The translations under genes and the position numbers were made by a program. Of a stretch of DNA of 15,024 nucleotides, positions 1-7,344 are shown piece by piece. The DNA is from RGIG9079 sp964567845 (GTDB lineage: Bacteria; Bacteroidota; Bacteroidia; Bacteroidales; Marinifilaceae). The DNA is taken from assembly GCA_964567845.1 (NCBI GenBank), contig CAZMOG010000047.1:1-15024 (forward strand), in the 5' to 3' direction. The notes beneath the pieces are model-generated. The model saw nothing but the letters and a program-made list of their open reading frames with translations. It made no database searches and was not told the origin of the DNA. The number at the start of each line of letters is the position of its first letter. The stretch's first letter is position 1.

Positions 1-2
1 AA

Positions 3-527
3 TTGATTATCCGATGCAAAGATAATGACAAAGTTTACATTAGAGATGCTATTTTTAGTCATCTATATTGCATAGACACAATAAGTTTAGATTCTACCAT
101 TTTATATAATTTTAATGAATCCGAATATAGAGCCTATGCCAATAAGAAAGAATTCAATGGAGATGTTCAGAATGGATGGTATATTCCAAGAGCTGTTTAT
201 TCTACCATCGGAGGTAAATGGGTTTTTAATTTTTGGAAAGACCAATCTCTTAAAAATTTCGTTACCCTATATAACATAAAAACTAAAGAGATCCGTTATA
301 CTAAACAATGGACAGAAACCCAATATAAAAACATACAACTCATTCCAAATTCACTTCCTGTAGTTTCAAATTTAACGGATGCGATGGTTTTTGTTGCTTC
401 ATTTCAATCCCCTACGATTGGTGAATATAGAAATAAAATTCATAAAGATTCTGATTTAGAAACAATAATGAACACTATAAAAGAAGACGATAACCCTATA
501 TTACAAATTGCTTACACTAAAAAATAA
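3..527 (+). CDS. C-terminal part of a six-bladed beta-propeller family protein (5' end outside window)
   Basis: The open frame enters from the left edge, so the true start lies upstream; the TTG at position 3 is simply the first possible start codon. About 174 residues are visible. The tail, with a run of hydrophobic and aromatic beta-strand segments and the ending EDDNPILQIAYTKK, resembles the C-terminus of Bacteroidota six-bladed beta-propeller proteins (DUF5128/TolB-like), which commonly end in a DNPxLxxxxxK-type sequence. That family recall is from memory and not from a search. Members are usually lipoproteins or exported proteins of about 350-400 residues with no assigned enzymatic role; the signal peptide here would lie off the window. 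The next gene, an NVEALA-type small protein, starts 4 bp after the stop, so the two are probably co-transcribed. Base composition is very AT-rich (29 G/C in the first 120 bases), unlike the housekeeping genes to the right. The reading frame is secure; the family call is moderate. Confidence 0.65.
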   Translation: MIIRCKDNDKVYIRDAIFSHLYCIDTISLDSTILYNFNESEYRAYANKKEFNGDVQNGWYIPRAVYSTIGGKWVFNFWKDQSLKNFVTLYNIKTKEIRYTKQWTETQYKNIQLIPNSLPVVSNLTDAMVFVASFQSPTIGEYRNKIHKDSDLETIMNTIKEDDNPILQIAYTKK

Positions 528-531
528 AGAT

Positions 532-801
532 ATGTTAAAATTAATCAAAACGACATTTTATATCGTAACATTTATTACATTAGTGCTTGGAGGATACAAA
601 CTATTTGCCACAACTAAAACTCCAACGCTTATAGATATAAATGTTGAAGCACTAACAAACGGAGAAGAACAAAAAGCCATTATCGGATATAAACAAATCC
701 CAGTTGATATTAATGGAACAGTAAAAGATTGTTGCGTTAAATCCGTTATATCTGATATATGCAATCTTACAATTACTAGATGCGTTATTAAAGAGGACTA
801 A
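532..801 (+). CDS. NVEALA-family small exported protein (putative peptide precursor)
   Basis: The product is 89 residues if translated from the ATG at 532. The frame is also open from a TTG at 508, but that start would overlap the upstream gene, and the ATG begins a classic leader (MLKLIKTTF, then a hydrophobic segment at about residues 8-25). Residues 37-41 read NVEAL followed by TNGE, matching the motif after which the Bacteroidota NVEALA family (small proteins of unknown function) is named. The C-terminal half has four cysteines, at about 67, 68, 77 and 84. This layout of leader, motif and cysteine-bearing C-terminal segment is what one expects of a secreted or cleaved small protein; cleavage near the motif is inference. 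It lies 4 bp behind a beta-propeller gene and before a convergent gene, with a hairpin in between. No role is established. The family call rests on the motif and overall layout. Confidence 0.75.
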   Translation: MLKLIKTTFYIVTFITLVLGGYKLFATTKTPTLIDINVEALTNGEEQKAIIGYKQIPVDINGTVKDCCVKSVISDICNLTITRCVIKED

Positions 802-812
802 GAAATAAGTAT

Positions 813-868
813 GCCAAGAGTTATCAAAATCGGATAAATAATAAATCCCATAGAGATAATTTCTTGGC
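813..868. terminator. Imperfect inverted repeat between convergent genes, possible bidirectional terminator
   Basis: The left arm GCCAAGAGTTATC (813-825) pairs with the right arm GATAATTTCTTGGC (855-868): 7 bp, one G-T pair, one bulged T, then 5 bp. The 29-base loop can form a smaller GGAT/ATCC hairpin (832-835 with 845-848). It lies between the stop codon of the NVEALA gene (+) and that of trmB (-), where a shared terminator is expected. There is no T tract on either side, so it is not a typical intrinsic terminator. Confidence 0.4.
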
Positions 869-877
869 ACTCAATAG

Positions 878-1630
878 CTACTCCTCAACCACGCTCATGT
901 ATTGAGACTGAGAGTGATAGTCATCTTTTTCAATCTCAACATCGGGCTCCTCGATTGTGTCGGCTCCGTTGATTACAAATTGAACATACTTGATCGTTTT
1001 TCCGCGGTTTAACCACTGCTGCTCATAGAATGTACGGATGCTTAAAATCTTGTCATCTGCACCTCCCTGCAAATACAAATCGTTATTATCCACATTGCAG
1101 GTCATGCTATTCTTCTTTATCAACTCAACTGTGTATTGATATAAAAATCCGCTATCGGTTTTTAAATGCACCAAACCATCGATTTTTAAGAACTTTCTGT
1201 ACAATGAGAGCATTCTGCTCCCCGTCAATCGCTTGCGGGCCTTGCTCATTTGAGGATCCGGGAATGTTATCCACAACTCACTAACCTCGCCCGGAGCAAA
1301 AATCGCATCAATTTGCTCTACAAACGCACGTAGAAATGCAACATTCGAAATCTTGTCCTCAATTGCAGTTTTAGCACCTCGCCATATTCTTGCACCCTTT
1401 ATATCGATACCTATAAAATTCTTATCAGGAAAGAGTCTGCCCAACCCTACGGTATATTCTCCCTTACCGCAACCTATTTCAAGTACTATGGGGTTATTAT
1501 TTCCAAATACTTTTTCGGCCCATTTTCCCTTCAAATGGTATTCACCTCCCGAAATTTCTTCAAACTTTGGTTGATAGACATTCTGAAATGTCTCCAACTC
1601 CGCAAATCTCGCTAACTTTCTCTTCGCCAT
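878..1630 (-). CDS. trmB: tRNA (guanine(46)-N7)-methyltransferase TrmB
   Basis: TrmB transfers a methyl group from S-adenosylmethionine to N7 of guanosine 46 in the variable loop of tRNAs, in the cytoplasm. The 250-residue product shows the SAM-binding motif VLEIGCGKGEYT at residues 49-60, then GIDIKGAR (about 74-81), the family hallmark ITFPDPQMSKARKR (about 121-134) and HLKTDS (155-160). Length fits the family, with a short acidic tail (ends SVVEE). The ATG at 1630 lies 6 bp downstream of the gldH stop, so trmB is probably the last gene of a leftward transcript running C26/M19 fusion, gldH, trmB. A hairpin at 813-868 may end that transcript. No separate promoter is visible in the short spacer. 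Confidence 0.95.
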   Translation of the reverse strand: MAKRKLARFAELETFQNVYQPKFEEISGGEYHLKGKWAEKVFGNNNPIVLEIGCGKGEYTVGLGRLFPDKNFIGIDIKGARIWRGAKTAIEDKISNVAFLRAFVEQIDAIFAPGEVSELWITFPDPQMSKARKRLTGSRMLSLYRKFLKIDGLVHLKTDSGFLYQYTVELIKKNSMTCNVDNNDLYLQGGADDKILSIRTFYEQQWLNRGKTIKYVQFVINGADTIEEPDVEIEKDDYHSQSQYMSVVEE

Positions 1631-1636
1631 ATATAA

Positions 1637-2119
1637 TTAAAATTCACTACGCTCGTTAACTCCTAACTGGTCACTCCTAACTCTAAACTCCACTCCCACA
1701 GCTCTGACACCTGAAATTGTGCCCTCGCCCAAATGCTCTATACGCACCCGAACCGTTCCGCTATGGAAAAATAGACTCTCACTTGACAAGGGGGCAACAA
1801 TAGTCTTTATACTGCTACCACTACCAAGCCAATAACCAAGAGTATCTGCCAACTGCATTTGAAGTGTATCTACAAACCAATCTGCACTATCGCTACGCAT
1901 AGCCACTGCACACCAAATCTCTCTGTATGGGAACTCTAAGTTGTGGCGCAATGCCAACCCCAGATTATAATTACCCTCATTGGGAATATCTACCTCAAAT
2001 TCACAACACTCCTCACGCGCCCACTCCTCGTTTGTAAAACTGTAATAACGTACAACTCTATCGTCAGAACTGCACGAGACCACTACAAAAAGCATTAATA
2101 CAAACAGCCACCTCATCAT
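1637..2119 (-). CDS. gldH: GldH-family lipoprotein
   Basis: This is a 160-residue lipoprotein of the gliding-motility GldH family. The start chosen is the ATG at 2119, which overlaps the preceding stop as ATGA; the frame stays open upstream to 2173, but that extension lacks leader character. Residues 4-15 are hydrophobic and followed by the lipobox VVVSC with Cys16 as the lipidated residue. Family features seen include YYSFTNEEW (about 25-33), a strand-rich middle with NLEFPYREIW (60-69), ADTLGYWLGSGS (91-102) and FFHSGTVRVRIEH (about 117-129). In gliding Flavobacteriia GldH is needed for motility; non-gliding Bacteroidales also carry homologues, whose role is unclear. The last 13 or so residues (RSDQLGVNERSEF) go beyond the usual family end as I remember it and are encoded by a degenerate repeat. 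The overlap with the upstream peptidase gene suggests translational coupling. Confidence 0.85.
   Translation of the reverse strand: MMRWLFVLMLFVVVSCSSDDRVVRYYSFTNEEWAREECCEFEVDIPNEGNYNLGLALRHNLEFPYREIWCAVAMRSDSADWFVDTLQMQLADTLGYWLGSGSSIKTIVAPLSSESLFFHSGTVRVRIEHLGEGTISGVRAVGVEFRVRSDQLGVNERSEF
1659..1696. repeat. Degenerate short direct repeat (ACTCCTAACT units)
   Basis: On the plus strand ACTCCTAACT occurs at 1659-1668 and again at 1673-1682, 14 bases apart, followed by the related CTAAACTCCACTCC (1683-1696). Read on the minus strand this is a GAGTTAGGAGT-like repeat. Similar short repeats are common between genes in Bacteroidota, as I recall. Here it lies inside the 3' end of the gldH reading frame and encodes its C-terminal tail. 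Confidence 0.6.
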
Positions 2120-3885
2120 ACCTCTGCCATTCTTTGTACCTGATCCATCACCCTGAGCAGATTGCCTCCCCAAATTTTGGCTACCTCGTCATCGGTATAT
2201 CCCTCTTTGAAAAGCTCCATGGTTATTGCTATCAAATCACTGCTATTCTGCAATCCAATAATTCCATCGCCTCCGTCAAAGTCTGTTCCTATGCCGACAT
2301 GGTCAATTCCTGCCACATTTACCACATGGTTTATATGGGCAATATAGTCCTGAATTGTTGCTCCCGGCTCCTCCTTGACAAATTCATTATAGATTGTTAC
2401 CTGTATAACTCCGTCGCGCATAGCTATCGCCCTTAACAGATCATCGGGCAGATTTCTGCGATGACTGCACAAGGCGCGAGCCGACGAGTGAGTTGCAATG
2501 ATCGGAGCCTCGCTCACCTCCAACACATCGCGAACGGTCTGATCGGCTGCATGCGAAATATCAACCATTATTCCCAATCTGTTCATTTCACGCACACACT
2601 TTTCACCCCAATCACTCAATCCGCAATGCTCGGAATTACCCTTGCATGAATCGCATATATCATTGTCACCATTGTGGCACAAAGTGATATACACCACTCC
2701 CATCTCCTTAAACTTGGCTATATTCGACAAATCACTGCCTATTGCATAACCATTCTCCACTCCAAGGAAGATTGCACGTTTGCCCTGACGTTTCAAACTG
2801 TATAAATCATTCGCACAACGAGCCTGCCCCACAATTGCACTGTTCATTGCAATCTGGTGCTGAATTTCACGCAAAATCTCTTCTGTCTTTATTGTTATCT
2901 TTTCGAGCGAGGCCTGGTCGCGTTCACCTTGTGGCAAATATGCAACCATCATCACTCCGTCCAGACACCCCTCTGCCATTTTCTGCAAATCGACATCGGT
3001 ATTAGGCAACTTCAACCCTATATTCATTCCCGGTTGGAACTTCATAGGAGTGTCACAATGTGAATCTATTGATATATTATGTCTGTGGAACTCCTTTGCT
3101 CTGTGGTATATCTTTGCCTGACGGTTCAGATACTCAAAGAGTGGCAGCATGGAATCGCATGAACCGATTAATCCTTCTGGGTGCCATTGAACCGAGTATA
3201 TTTCACGAACAGGCATAGCCTCCATACCCTCGTTTATTCCATCGGGTGCTACCGCTGTCTCGGTAAATCCTTCAGCCACCTGCTCCACTGCCTGATGGTG
3301 AAACGAATTTACCTGTAGGGTTGATTTCCCGAAAATTTTCTCCAAAATCGAGCCCTCGCCCACCGAAACCGTATGGCTGACAAACTCTTTCCCCGACTTC
3401 TGAGAGTGTTGCAATACCTTTTGTTCCAACGATTTTATATCCTGATAGTTGGTTCCTCCGAAATAGAGATTTATCACCTGATGACCTCGACAAATTCCCA
3501 TTACCGGCATACAGCGGTCCGTACAGAGTTTCAGCAGAGTGAAATCGTACTGATCTCGCTTGGGATCAACATCGCCAAGCGCAGGGTGCGGCTCCTGTCC
3601 TACAAACATAGGCAGCACATCGCCTCCACCGGTAAACAACACACCATCGATTCTATCAACAATTGTTGCCAAAGCATTCGGATCGGTAATTACCGGAATC
3701 ATTACCGGCACCGCCCCTGCCTGCAGCAAAGAGTCTATATACAAATCCCTTACCATGCTGTTGCCGTTGTCATGGTTGCACGAGACACCTATCAACGGCG
3801 CTCTTTGAGCCTTGTAGTTATCAACATTTTCATCTACAAGCTCGCACAATTTTTTCAAATTGGGAGTCAATATCTCGTTAATCAT
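2116..3885 (-). CDS. Fusion of a class I glutamine amidotransferase-like (peptidase C26) domain and a membrane-dipeptidase (M19) domain
   Basis: The 589-residue protein joins two hydrolases. Residues about 30-255 are a gamma-glutamyl hydrolase / gamma-glutamyl-GABA hydrolase type (C26) domain: FTGGGDVLP at 84-92, nucleophile Cys132 in GICRGHQ, and His235/Glu237 in QWHPEG. Residues about 270-585 are a renal-dipeptidase (M19) domain with the full set of expected zinc ligands: His277 and Asp279 (DSHCDT), bridging Glu377 (GVENGY), His445 (VDISHA), His466 (ATHSSAR) and Asp535 (GTDFDGG). Both active sites therefore look intact. C26 enzymes cut gamma-glutamyl amides; M19 enzymes cut dipeptides, including some D-amino-acid-containing ones. 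The pair could work in sequence on gamma-glutamyl peptides or cell-wall fragments, which is inference. There is no signal peptide, so it is probably cytoplasmic. It is the first gene of the leftward cluster, divergent from metG, and its TGA overlaps the gldH ATG. Confidence 0.92.
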   Translation of the reverse strand: MINEILTPNLKKLCELVDENVDNYKAQRAPLIGVSCNHDNGNSMVRDLYIDSLLQAGAVPVMIPVITDPNALATIVDRIDGVLFTGGGDVLPMFVGQEPHPALGDVDPKRDQYDFTLLKLCTDRCMPVMGICRGHQVINLYFGGTNYQDIKSLEQKVLQHSQKSGKEFVSHTVSVGEGSILEKIFGKSTLQVNSFHHQAVEQVAEGFTETAVAPDGINEGMEAMPVREIYSVQWHPEGLIGSCDSMLPLFEYLNRQAKIYHRAKEFHRHNISIDSHCDTPMKFQPGMNIGLKLPNTDVDLQKMAEGCLDGVMMVAYLPQGERDQASLEKITIKTEEILREIQHQIAMNSAIVGQARCANDLYSLKRQGKRAIFLGVENGYAIGSDLSNIAKFKEMGVVYITLCHNGDNDICDSCKGNSEHCGLSDWGEKCVREMNRLGIMVDISHAADQTVRDVLEVSEAPIIATHSSARALCSHRRNLPDDLLRAIAMRDGVIQVTIYNEFVKEEPGATIQDYIAHINHVVNVAGIDHVGIGTDFDGGDGIIGLQNSSDLIAITMELFKEGYTDDEVAKIWGGNLLRVMDQVQRMAEV

Positions 3886-3929
3886 ATTTTTAATCTCTTA
3901 ACGGAGCGAAGTTAGTTAATTTATTTTAT

Positions 3930-3937
3930 TAAATTTG
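3930..3937 (+). promoter_or_regulatory. Candidate -7 element (TAAATTTG) for metG
   Basis: TAAATTTG matches the Bacteroidota -7 consensus TAnnTTTG and lies 31 bases before the metG ATG. It sits in the extended form TAAATTTGCGG, identical over 11 bases to the element before secDF (8371-8381). No good -33 TTTG is present at the expected distance; the region 3911-3929 is AT-rich only. Confidence 0.6.
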
Positions 3938-3968
3938 CGGTTTGAAATTAAAAATAAGAGTACAAGAT

Positions 3969-5999
3969 ATGAGTGATTTTAAACGCTACTTGATTACATC
4001 GGCACTGCCATACGCAAACGGACCTGTACATATCGGTCACTTAGCAGGCGTTTATGTTCCTGCAGATATATATGTGCGCTATTTGCGTCACAAAGGTAAA
4101 GATGTTGTATTTATCGGAGGTTCTGATGAGCATGGTGTGCCCATCACCATTAAGGCACAAAAAGAGGGGGTAACTCCACAGGATATTGTTGATCGTTATC
4201 ACAAAATCATTAAAGACTCATTCGAGGAGTTTGGAATCTCGTTTGATATCTACTCAAGGACAAGTAGTCAGACTCATAAAGAGACTTCATCGGACTTCTT
4301 TAAAAAATTGTACAATGACGGAAAGTTCATTGAGAAAACCAGTATGCAGTTCTATGACAGCAAAGCAGGCCAATTCTTGGCAGACAGATACATTGTTGGT
4401 AAATGTCCACGTTGCGGTAACGAACGTGCATACGGAGACCAATGCGAGGCGTGCGGTTCAAGTTTGAATGCAACCGACCTTATCGATCCTGTATCGGCAA
4501 TCACCGGAAACAAACCCGAGCTAAAAGAGACAAAGCACTGGTATCTGCCTCTTGACCAGTACGAGGGCTGGCTTAGAGAGTGGATTCTGGAGGGGCACAA
4601 AGAGTGGCGTCCGAATGTATATGGACAGTGCAAATCATGGTTGGACACCGGTTTGCAACCACGCGCAGTAACTCGCGATTTGAATTGGGGAGTACCTGTT
4701 CCTGTACAGGGAGCCGAGGGTAAAGTTTTGTATGTATGGTTCGATGCTCCTATCGGATATATCTCTGCTACAAAGGATTTGACACCCGATTGGGAAAAAT
4801 ATTGGAAAGATCCCGAGACCCGCATGATTCATTTCATTGGTAAGGATAACATTGTATTCCACTGCATTGTATTCCCATCAATGTTGAAGGCCGAGGGCTC
4901 ATTCATTCTTCCCGATAATGTTCCTTCAAACGAGTTCTTGAACCTTGAGGGAGATAAAATCTCAACTTCAAGAAACTGGGCAGTATGGTTGCACGAGTAT
5001 TTGCGCGAGTTCGAGGGCAAACAAGATGTTCTTCGCTACGTTCTTACTGCCAATGCTCCCGAGACAAAGGACAACGACTTTACCTGGAAAGATTTCCAGA
5101 CACGCAACAACAGCGAGTTGGTTGCCATTTACGGAAACTTCGTTAACCGTGCAATTGTATTGACACACAAATATTTCGGCGGCATTGTTCCTGAGTGCGG
5201 AGAGTTGACCGACTACGACAAGGAGACACTTAACACCATTCCCGGAATTATTGCTCAGGTTGAGAAGAACATGGAGGGTTTCCACTTCCGCGAAGCCCTG
5301 AAAGAGTGTATGAACCTTGCCCGTTTGGGTAACAAATACTTGGCCGACACCGAGCCATGGAAGGTTGCAAAAACCGACTTGGAGCGCGTTAAGACCATCT
5401 TGAATATCTCATTGCAGATTGCTGCAAATATGACAGTTCTTTCCGACCCATTCATGCCATTCAGTGCCGAGAAACTACGTGGATTCTTGAATATTGCACC
5501 TGCCAAATGGGAGGACATGGGCGCAACAATGATCGAGGCCGGACATCAGTTGGGCGAGGGCGGTTTGTTGTTCGAAAAAATTGAGGATGCAACAATTCAG
5601 GCACAGATTGACAAATTGCAGGCAACCAAAAAGGCAAACGAGATTGCCAATGCAACCGTTGCCCCTGCCAAACCAAATATCAGCTACGACGACTTCGCAA
5701 AACTCGATATCAGAGTTGGAAAAATCATCGAGGCAGAAAAGGTGGCAAAGACTAAGAAATTAATTAAACTGACTATCGATACAGGTATCGACACCAGAAC
5801 CGTTGTTTCAGGAATTGCCGAGCACTTCACCCCCGAGCAGGTAATCGGTCGTCAGGTTACCATTTTAGTTAACCTTGAGCCAAAAGCTTTGAAGGGAATT
5901 GAGTCGCAGGGAATGATACTTATGGCCGAGAATGCCGATGGCGCATTGCAGTTTGTATCTCCACAGAGCGATGTGAAACCAGGCTCTGTTGTCTGCTAA
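3969..5999 (+). CDS. metG: Methionyl-tRNA synthetase with C-terminal tRNA-binding domain
   Basis: MetRS charges initiator and elongator tRNA-Met with methionine using ATP. The 676-residue product starts at the ATG at 3969 (MSDFKRYLITSALPYANG); an in-frame TTG at 3942 would add nine residues and lies almost on the -7 element, so it is rejected. The class I HIGH motif is at residues 21-24, a zinc knuckle CPRCG...CEACG (Cys 146, 149, 159, 162) in the connective domain, and the second signature as KISTS (330-334) in place of KMSKS. Residues about 570-676 form an EMAP/Trbp111-type tRNA-binding domain (FAKLDIRVGKI), the dimerising appendix of many bacterial MetRS. It is followed after 36 bp by an aminotransferase gene on the same strand, and is divergent from the peptidase/gldH/trmB cluster. 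Confidence 0.97.
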   Translation: MSDFKRYLITSALPYANGPVHIGHLAGVYVPADIYVRYLRHKGKDVVFIGGSDEHGVPITIKAQKEGVTPQDIVDRYHKIIKDSFEEFGISFDIYSRTSSQTHKETSSDFFKKLYNDGKFIEKTSMQFYDSKAGQFLADRYIVGKCPRCGNERAYGDQCEACGSSLNATDLIDPVSAITGNKPELKETKHWYLPLDQYEGWLREWILEGHKEWRPNVYGQCKSWLDTGLQPRAVTRDLNWGVPVPVQGAEGKVLYVWFDAPIGYISATKDLTPDWEKYWKDPETRMIHFIGKDNIVFHCIVFPSMLKAEGSFILPDNVPSNEFLNLEGDKISTSRNWAVWLHEYLREFEGKQDVLRYVLTANAPETKDNDFTWKDFQTRNNSELVAIYGNFVNRAIVLTHKYFGGIVPECGELTDYDKETLNTIPGIIAQVEKNMEGFHFREALKECMNLARLGNKYLADTEPWKVAKTDLERVKTILNISLQIAANMTVLSDPFMPFSAEKLRGFLNIAPAKWEDMGATMIEAGHQLGEGGLLFEKIEDATIQAQIDKLQATKKANEIANATVAPAKPNISYDDFAKLDIRVGKIIEAEKVAKTKKLIKLTIDTGIDTRTVVSGIAEHFTPEQVIGRQVTILVNLEPKALKGIESQGMILMAENADGALQFVSPQSDVKPGSVVC

Positions 6000-6035
6000 C
6001 AAACGTAACTTACTAATAACTAACTATACTGACAC

Positions 6036-7235
6036 ATGCCTATTATATCACAACGAGGTTTAGAGATGCCGGCATCGCCCATCCGCAAACTTGTTCCATT
6101 AGCGAACAAAGCAAAGGCTAACGGAATTAAGGTGTACCATTTAAATATCGGTCAGCCCGATTTAAAGACACCTCAAGTTGCCATCGATGCGGCACGCAAT
6201 TTGGACTTGGATATTCTTGAGTACTCACCGAGCGAGGGAATCAAAAGCTTTCGCGAAAAGCTTGTAGAGTACTATGCAAAGTTCCGTATTGACGTAACCG
6301 CCGAAGATATTATCATCACAACCGGAGGTTCCGAGGCGGTGCTATTCTCATTTATGGCATGTTTGGACCCGGGCGATGAGATTATCGTTCCTGAGCCGGC
6401 ATACGCAAACTATATGGCTTTTGCAGTTTCATGCGGAGCTGTAATCAAAACCATCACATCGACAATCGATACAGGTTTTGCTTTGCCTCCGGTCGAGGAG
6501 TTCGAAAAACTAATCACCCCCAAAACCAAGGCAATACTTATATGTAACCCGAACAACCCAACCGGTTACCTCTACACCCAAAAGGAGATGAACCAGATTC
6601 GCGACATTGTCAAGAAGTATGATCTGTTCCTCTTTTCGGACGAGGTTTACCGTGAATTCTGCTATACAGGAGCCCCATATATCTCGGCATTCCATCTAAA
6701 CGGAATAGAAAACAACGTGGTACTTGTTGACTCGGTATCAAAACGTTACAGTGAATGTGGCATTCGTATTGGAGCATTGATTACCAAAAACAAAGAGGTT
6801 CGTGCAAATGTAATGAAATGGTGCCAGGCACGTCTAAGTCCTCCTCTTATGGGACAGATAATGGCCGAGGCCTCGCTCGATGCCCCCGAATCATACATGC
6901 TTGACTGCTACAACGAATATGTTGAGCGGAGAAAGTTCCTTATTGATGGATTGAATAAGATTCCGGGATGCTACTCCCCTATTCCTATGGGCGCATTCTA
7001 CACCGTGGCAAAACTGCCCGTCGACGACTCTGACAAATTCTGCCGGTGGTGCTTGGAGGAGTTCAGCTACGAAGAACAGACCGTTTTCATGGCTCCTGCA
7101 TCGGGATTCTATACCACCCCGGGAGTGGGCCGCGACGAGGTACGTATTGCATACGTTCTTGAAAAAGAGGAACTTCGCAAAGCATTAGCCGTTCTTGAAA
7201 AGGCATTGGAAGCATATCCGGGAAGAAAATTGTAA
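6036..7235 (+). CDS. PLP-dependent class I aminotransferase (aspartate aminotransferase-like)
   Basis: A 399-residue fold-type I aminotransferase. Visible motifs: LNIGQPDLKTP (36-46) near the N-terminus, TTGGSEA (95-101) for phosphate binding, NPNNPTG (171-177), SDEVYREF (201-208) with the Asp that contacts the pyridine nitrogen, the PLP-binding Lys236 in SVSKRYSECGIRIG, and a C-terminal substrate-carboxylate Arg at about 370 (DEVRIAY). The subgroup resembles aspartate aminotransferases of the AspB/AspC type, but exact substrate specificity cannot be read from sequence; alanine or aromatic aminotransferase activity is possible. Start ATG at 6036 gives the usual N-terminus. It follows metG by 36 bp with no terminator between, so it is probably co-transcribed. 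No clear intrinsic terminator follows it; there is only a T run at 7252-7259 without a stem. Confidence 0.9.
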   Translation: MPIISQRGLEMPASPIRKLVPLANKAKANGIKVYHLNIGQPDLKTPQVAIDAARNLDLDILEYSPSEGIKSFREKLVEYYAKFRIDVTAEDIIITTGGSEAVLFSFMACLDPGDEIIVPEPAYANYMAFAVSCGAVIKTITSTIDTGFALPPVEEFEKLITPKTKAILICNPNNPTGYLYTQKEMNQIRDIVKKYDLFLFSDEVYREFCYTGAPYISAFHLNGIENNVVLVDSVSKRYSECGIRIGALITKNKEVRANVMKWCQARLSPPLMGQIMAEASLDAPESYMLDCYNEYVERRKFLIDGLNKIPGCYSPIPMGAFYTVAKLPVDDSDKFCRWCLEEFSYEEQTVFMAPASGFYTTPGVGRDEVRIAYVLEKEELRKALAVLEKALEAYPGRKL

Positions 7236-7251
7236 AAGATTTCAAATAAAC

Positions 7252-7282
7252 TTTTTTTTCAACAAAATAAGAGTTACATTTG
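7252..7282 (+). promoter_or_regulatory. Candidate promoter for mdh
   Basis: TACATTTG at 7275-7282 fits the Bacteroidota -7 consensus TAnnTTTG. A T-rich run (7252-7259) occupies the -33 position about 19-20 bp upstream, though without the G of TTTG. The predicted leader would be roughly 55-60 nt before the ATG at 7345. Confidence 0.5.
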
Positions 7283-7344
7283 AAAGAAATTTAGAAGCAG
7301 TTTTATTGATTGCACAAAACAATAACATAAAAATAAAACAAGAG

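Noticed and set aside
508..531. Earlier TTG start for the NVEALA gene, overlapping the beta-propeller gene
   Set aside because: The ATG at 532 gives a normal leader, and the added residues (MLTLKNKD) come from sequence already coding in another frame.
652..870. Minus-strand 72-codon open frame opposite the NVEALA gene
   Set aside because: It is antisense to a gene with a recognised motif and has no family features; AT-rich sequence gives such frames by chance.
2120..2173. 18-residue upstream extension of GldH
   Set aside because: The extension (MGRQSAQGDG...) would put a polar stretch before the lipoprotein signal, and the ATGA overlap start fits better.
3907..3914. Minus-strand TAACTTCG as a -7 element for the peptidase/gldH/trmB cluster
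   Set aside because: One mismatch in the core TTTG and no -33 at the right distance. A promoter must exist near here, but this site is not supported well enough.
3942..3968. TTG start adding nine residues to MetRS
   Set aside because: It lies within a few bases of the -7 element, about where transcription should begin, and the ATG at 3969 yields the standard MetRS N-terminus.
7252..7259. T run after the aminotransferase as an intrinsic terminator
   Set aside because: No GC-containing stem precedes it; it is better explained as part of the mdh promoter region.
7195..7344. 50-residue N-terminal extension of malate dehydrogenase
   Set aside because: It overlaps the aminotransferase gene and contains the mdh promoter; the family starts at MKVSVIGAGN.
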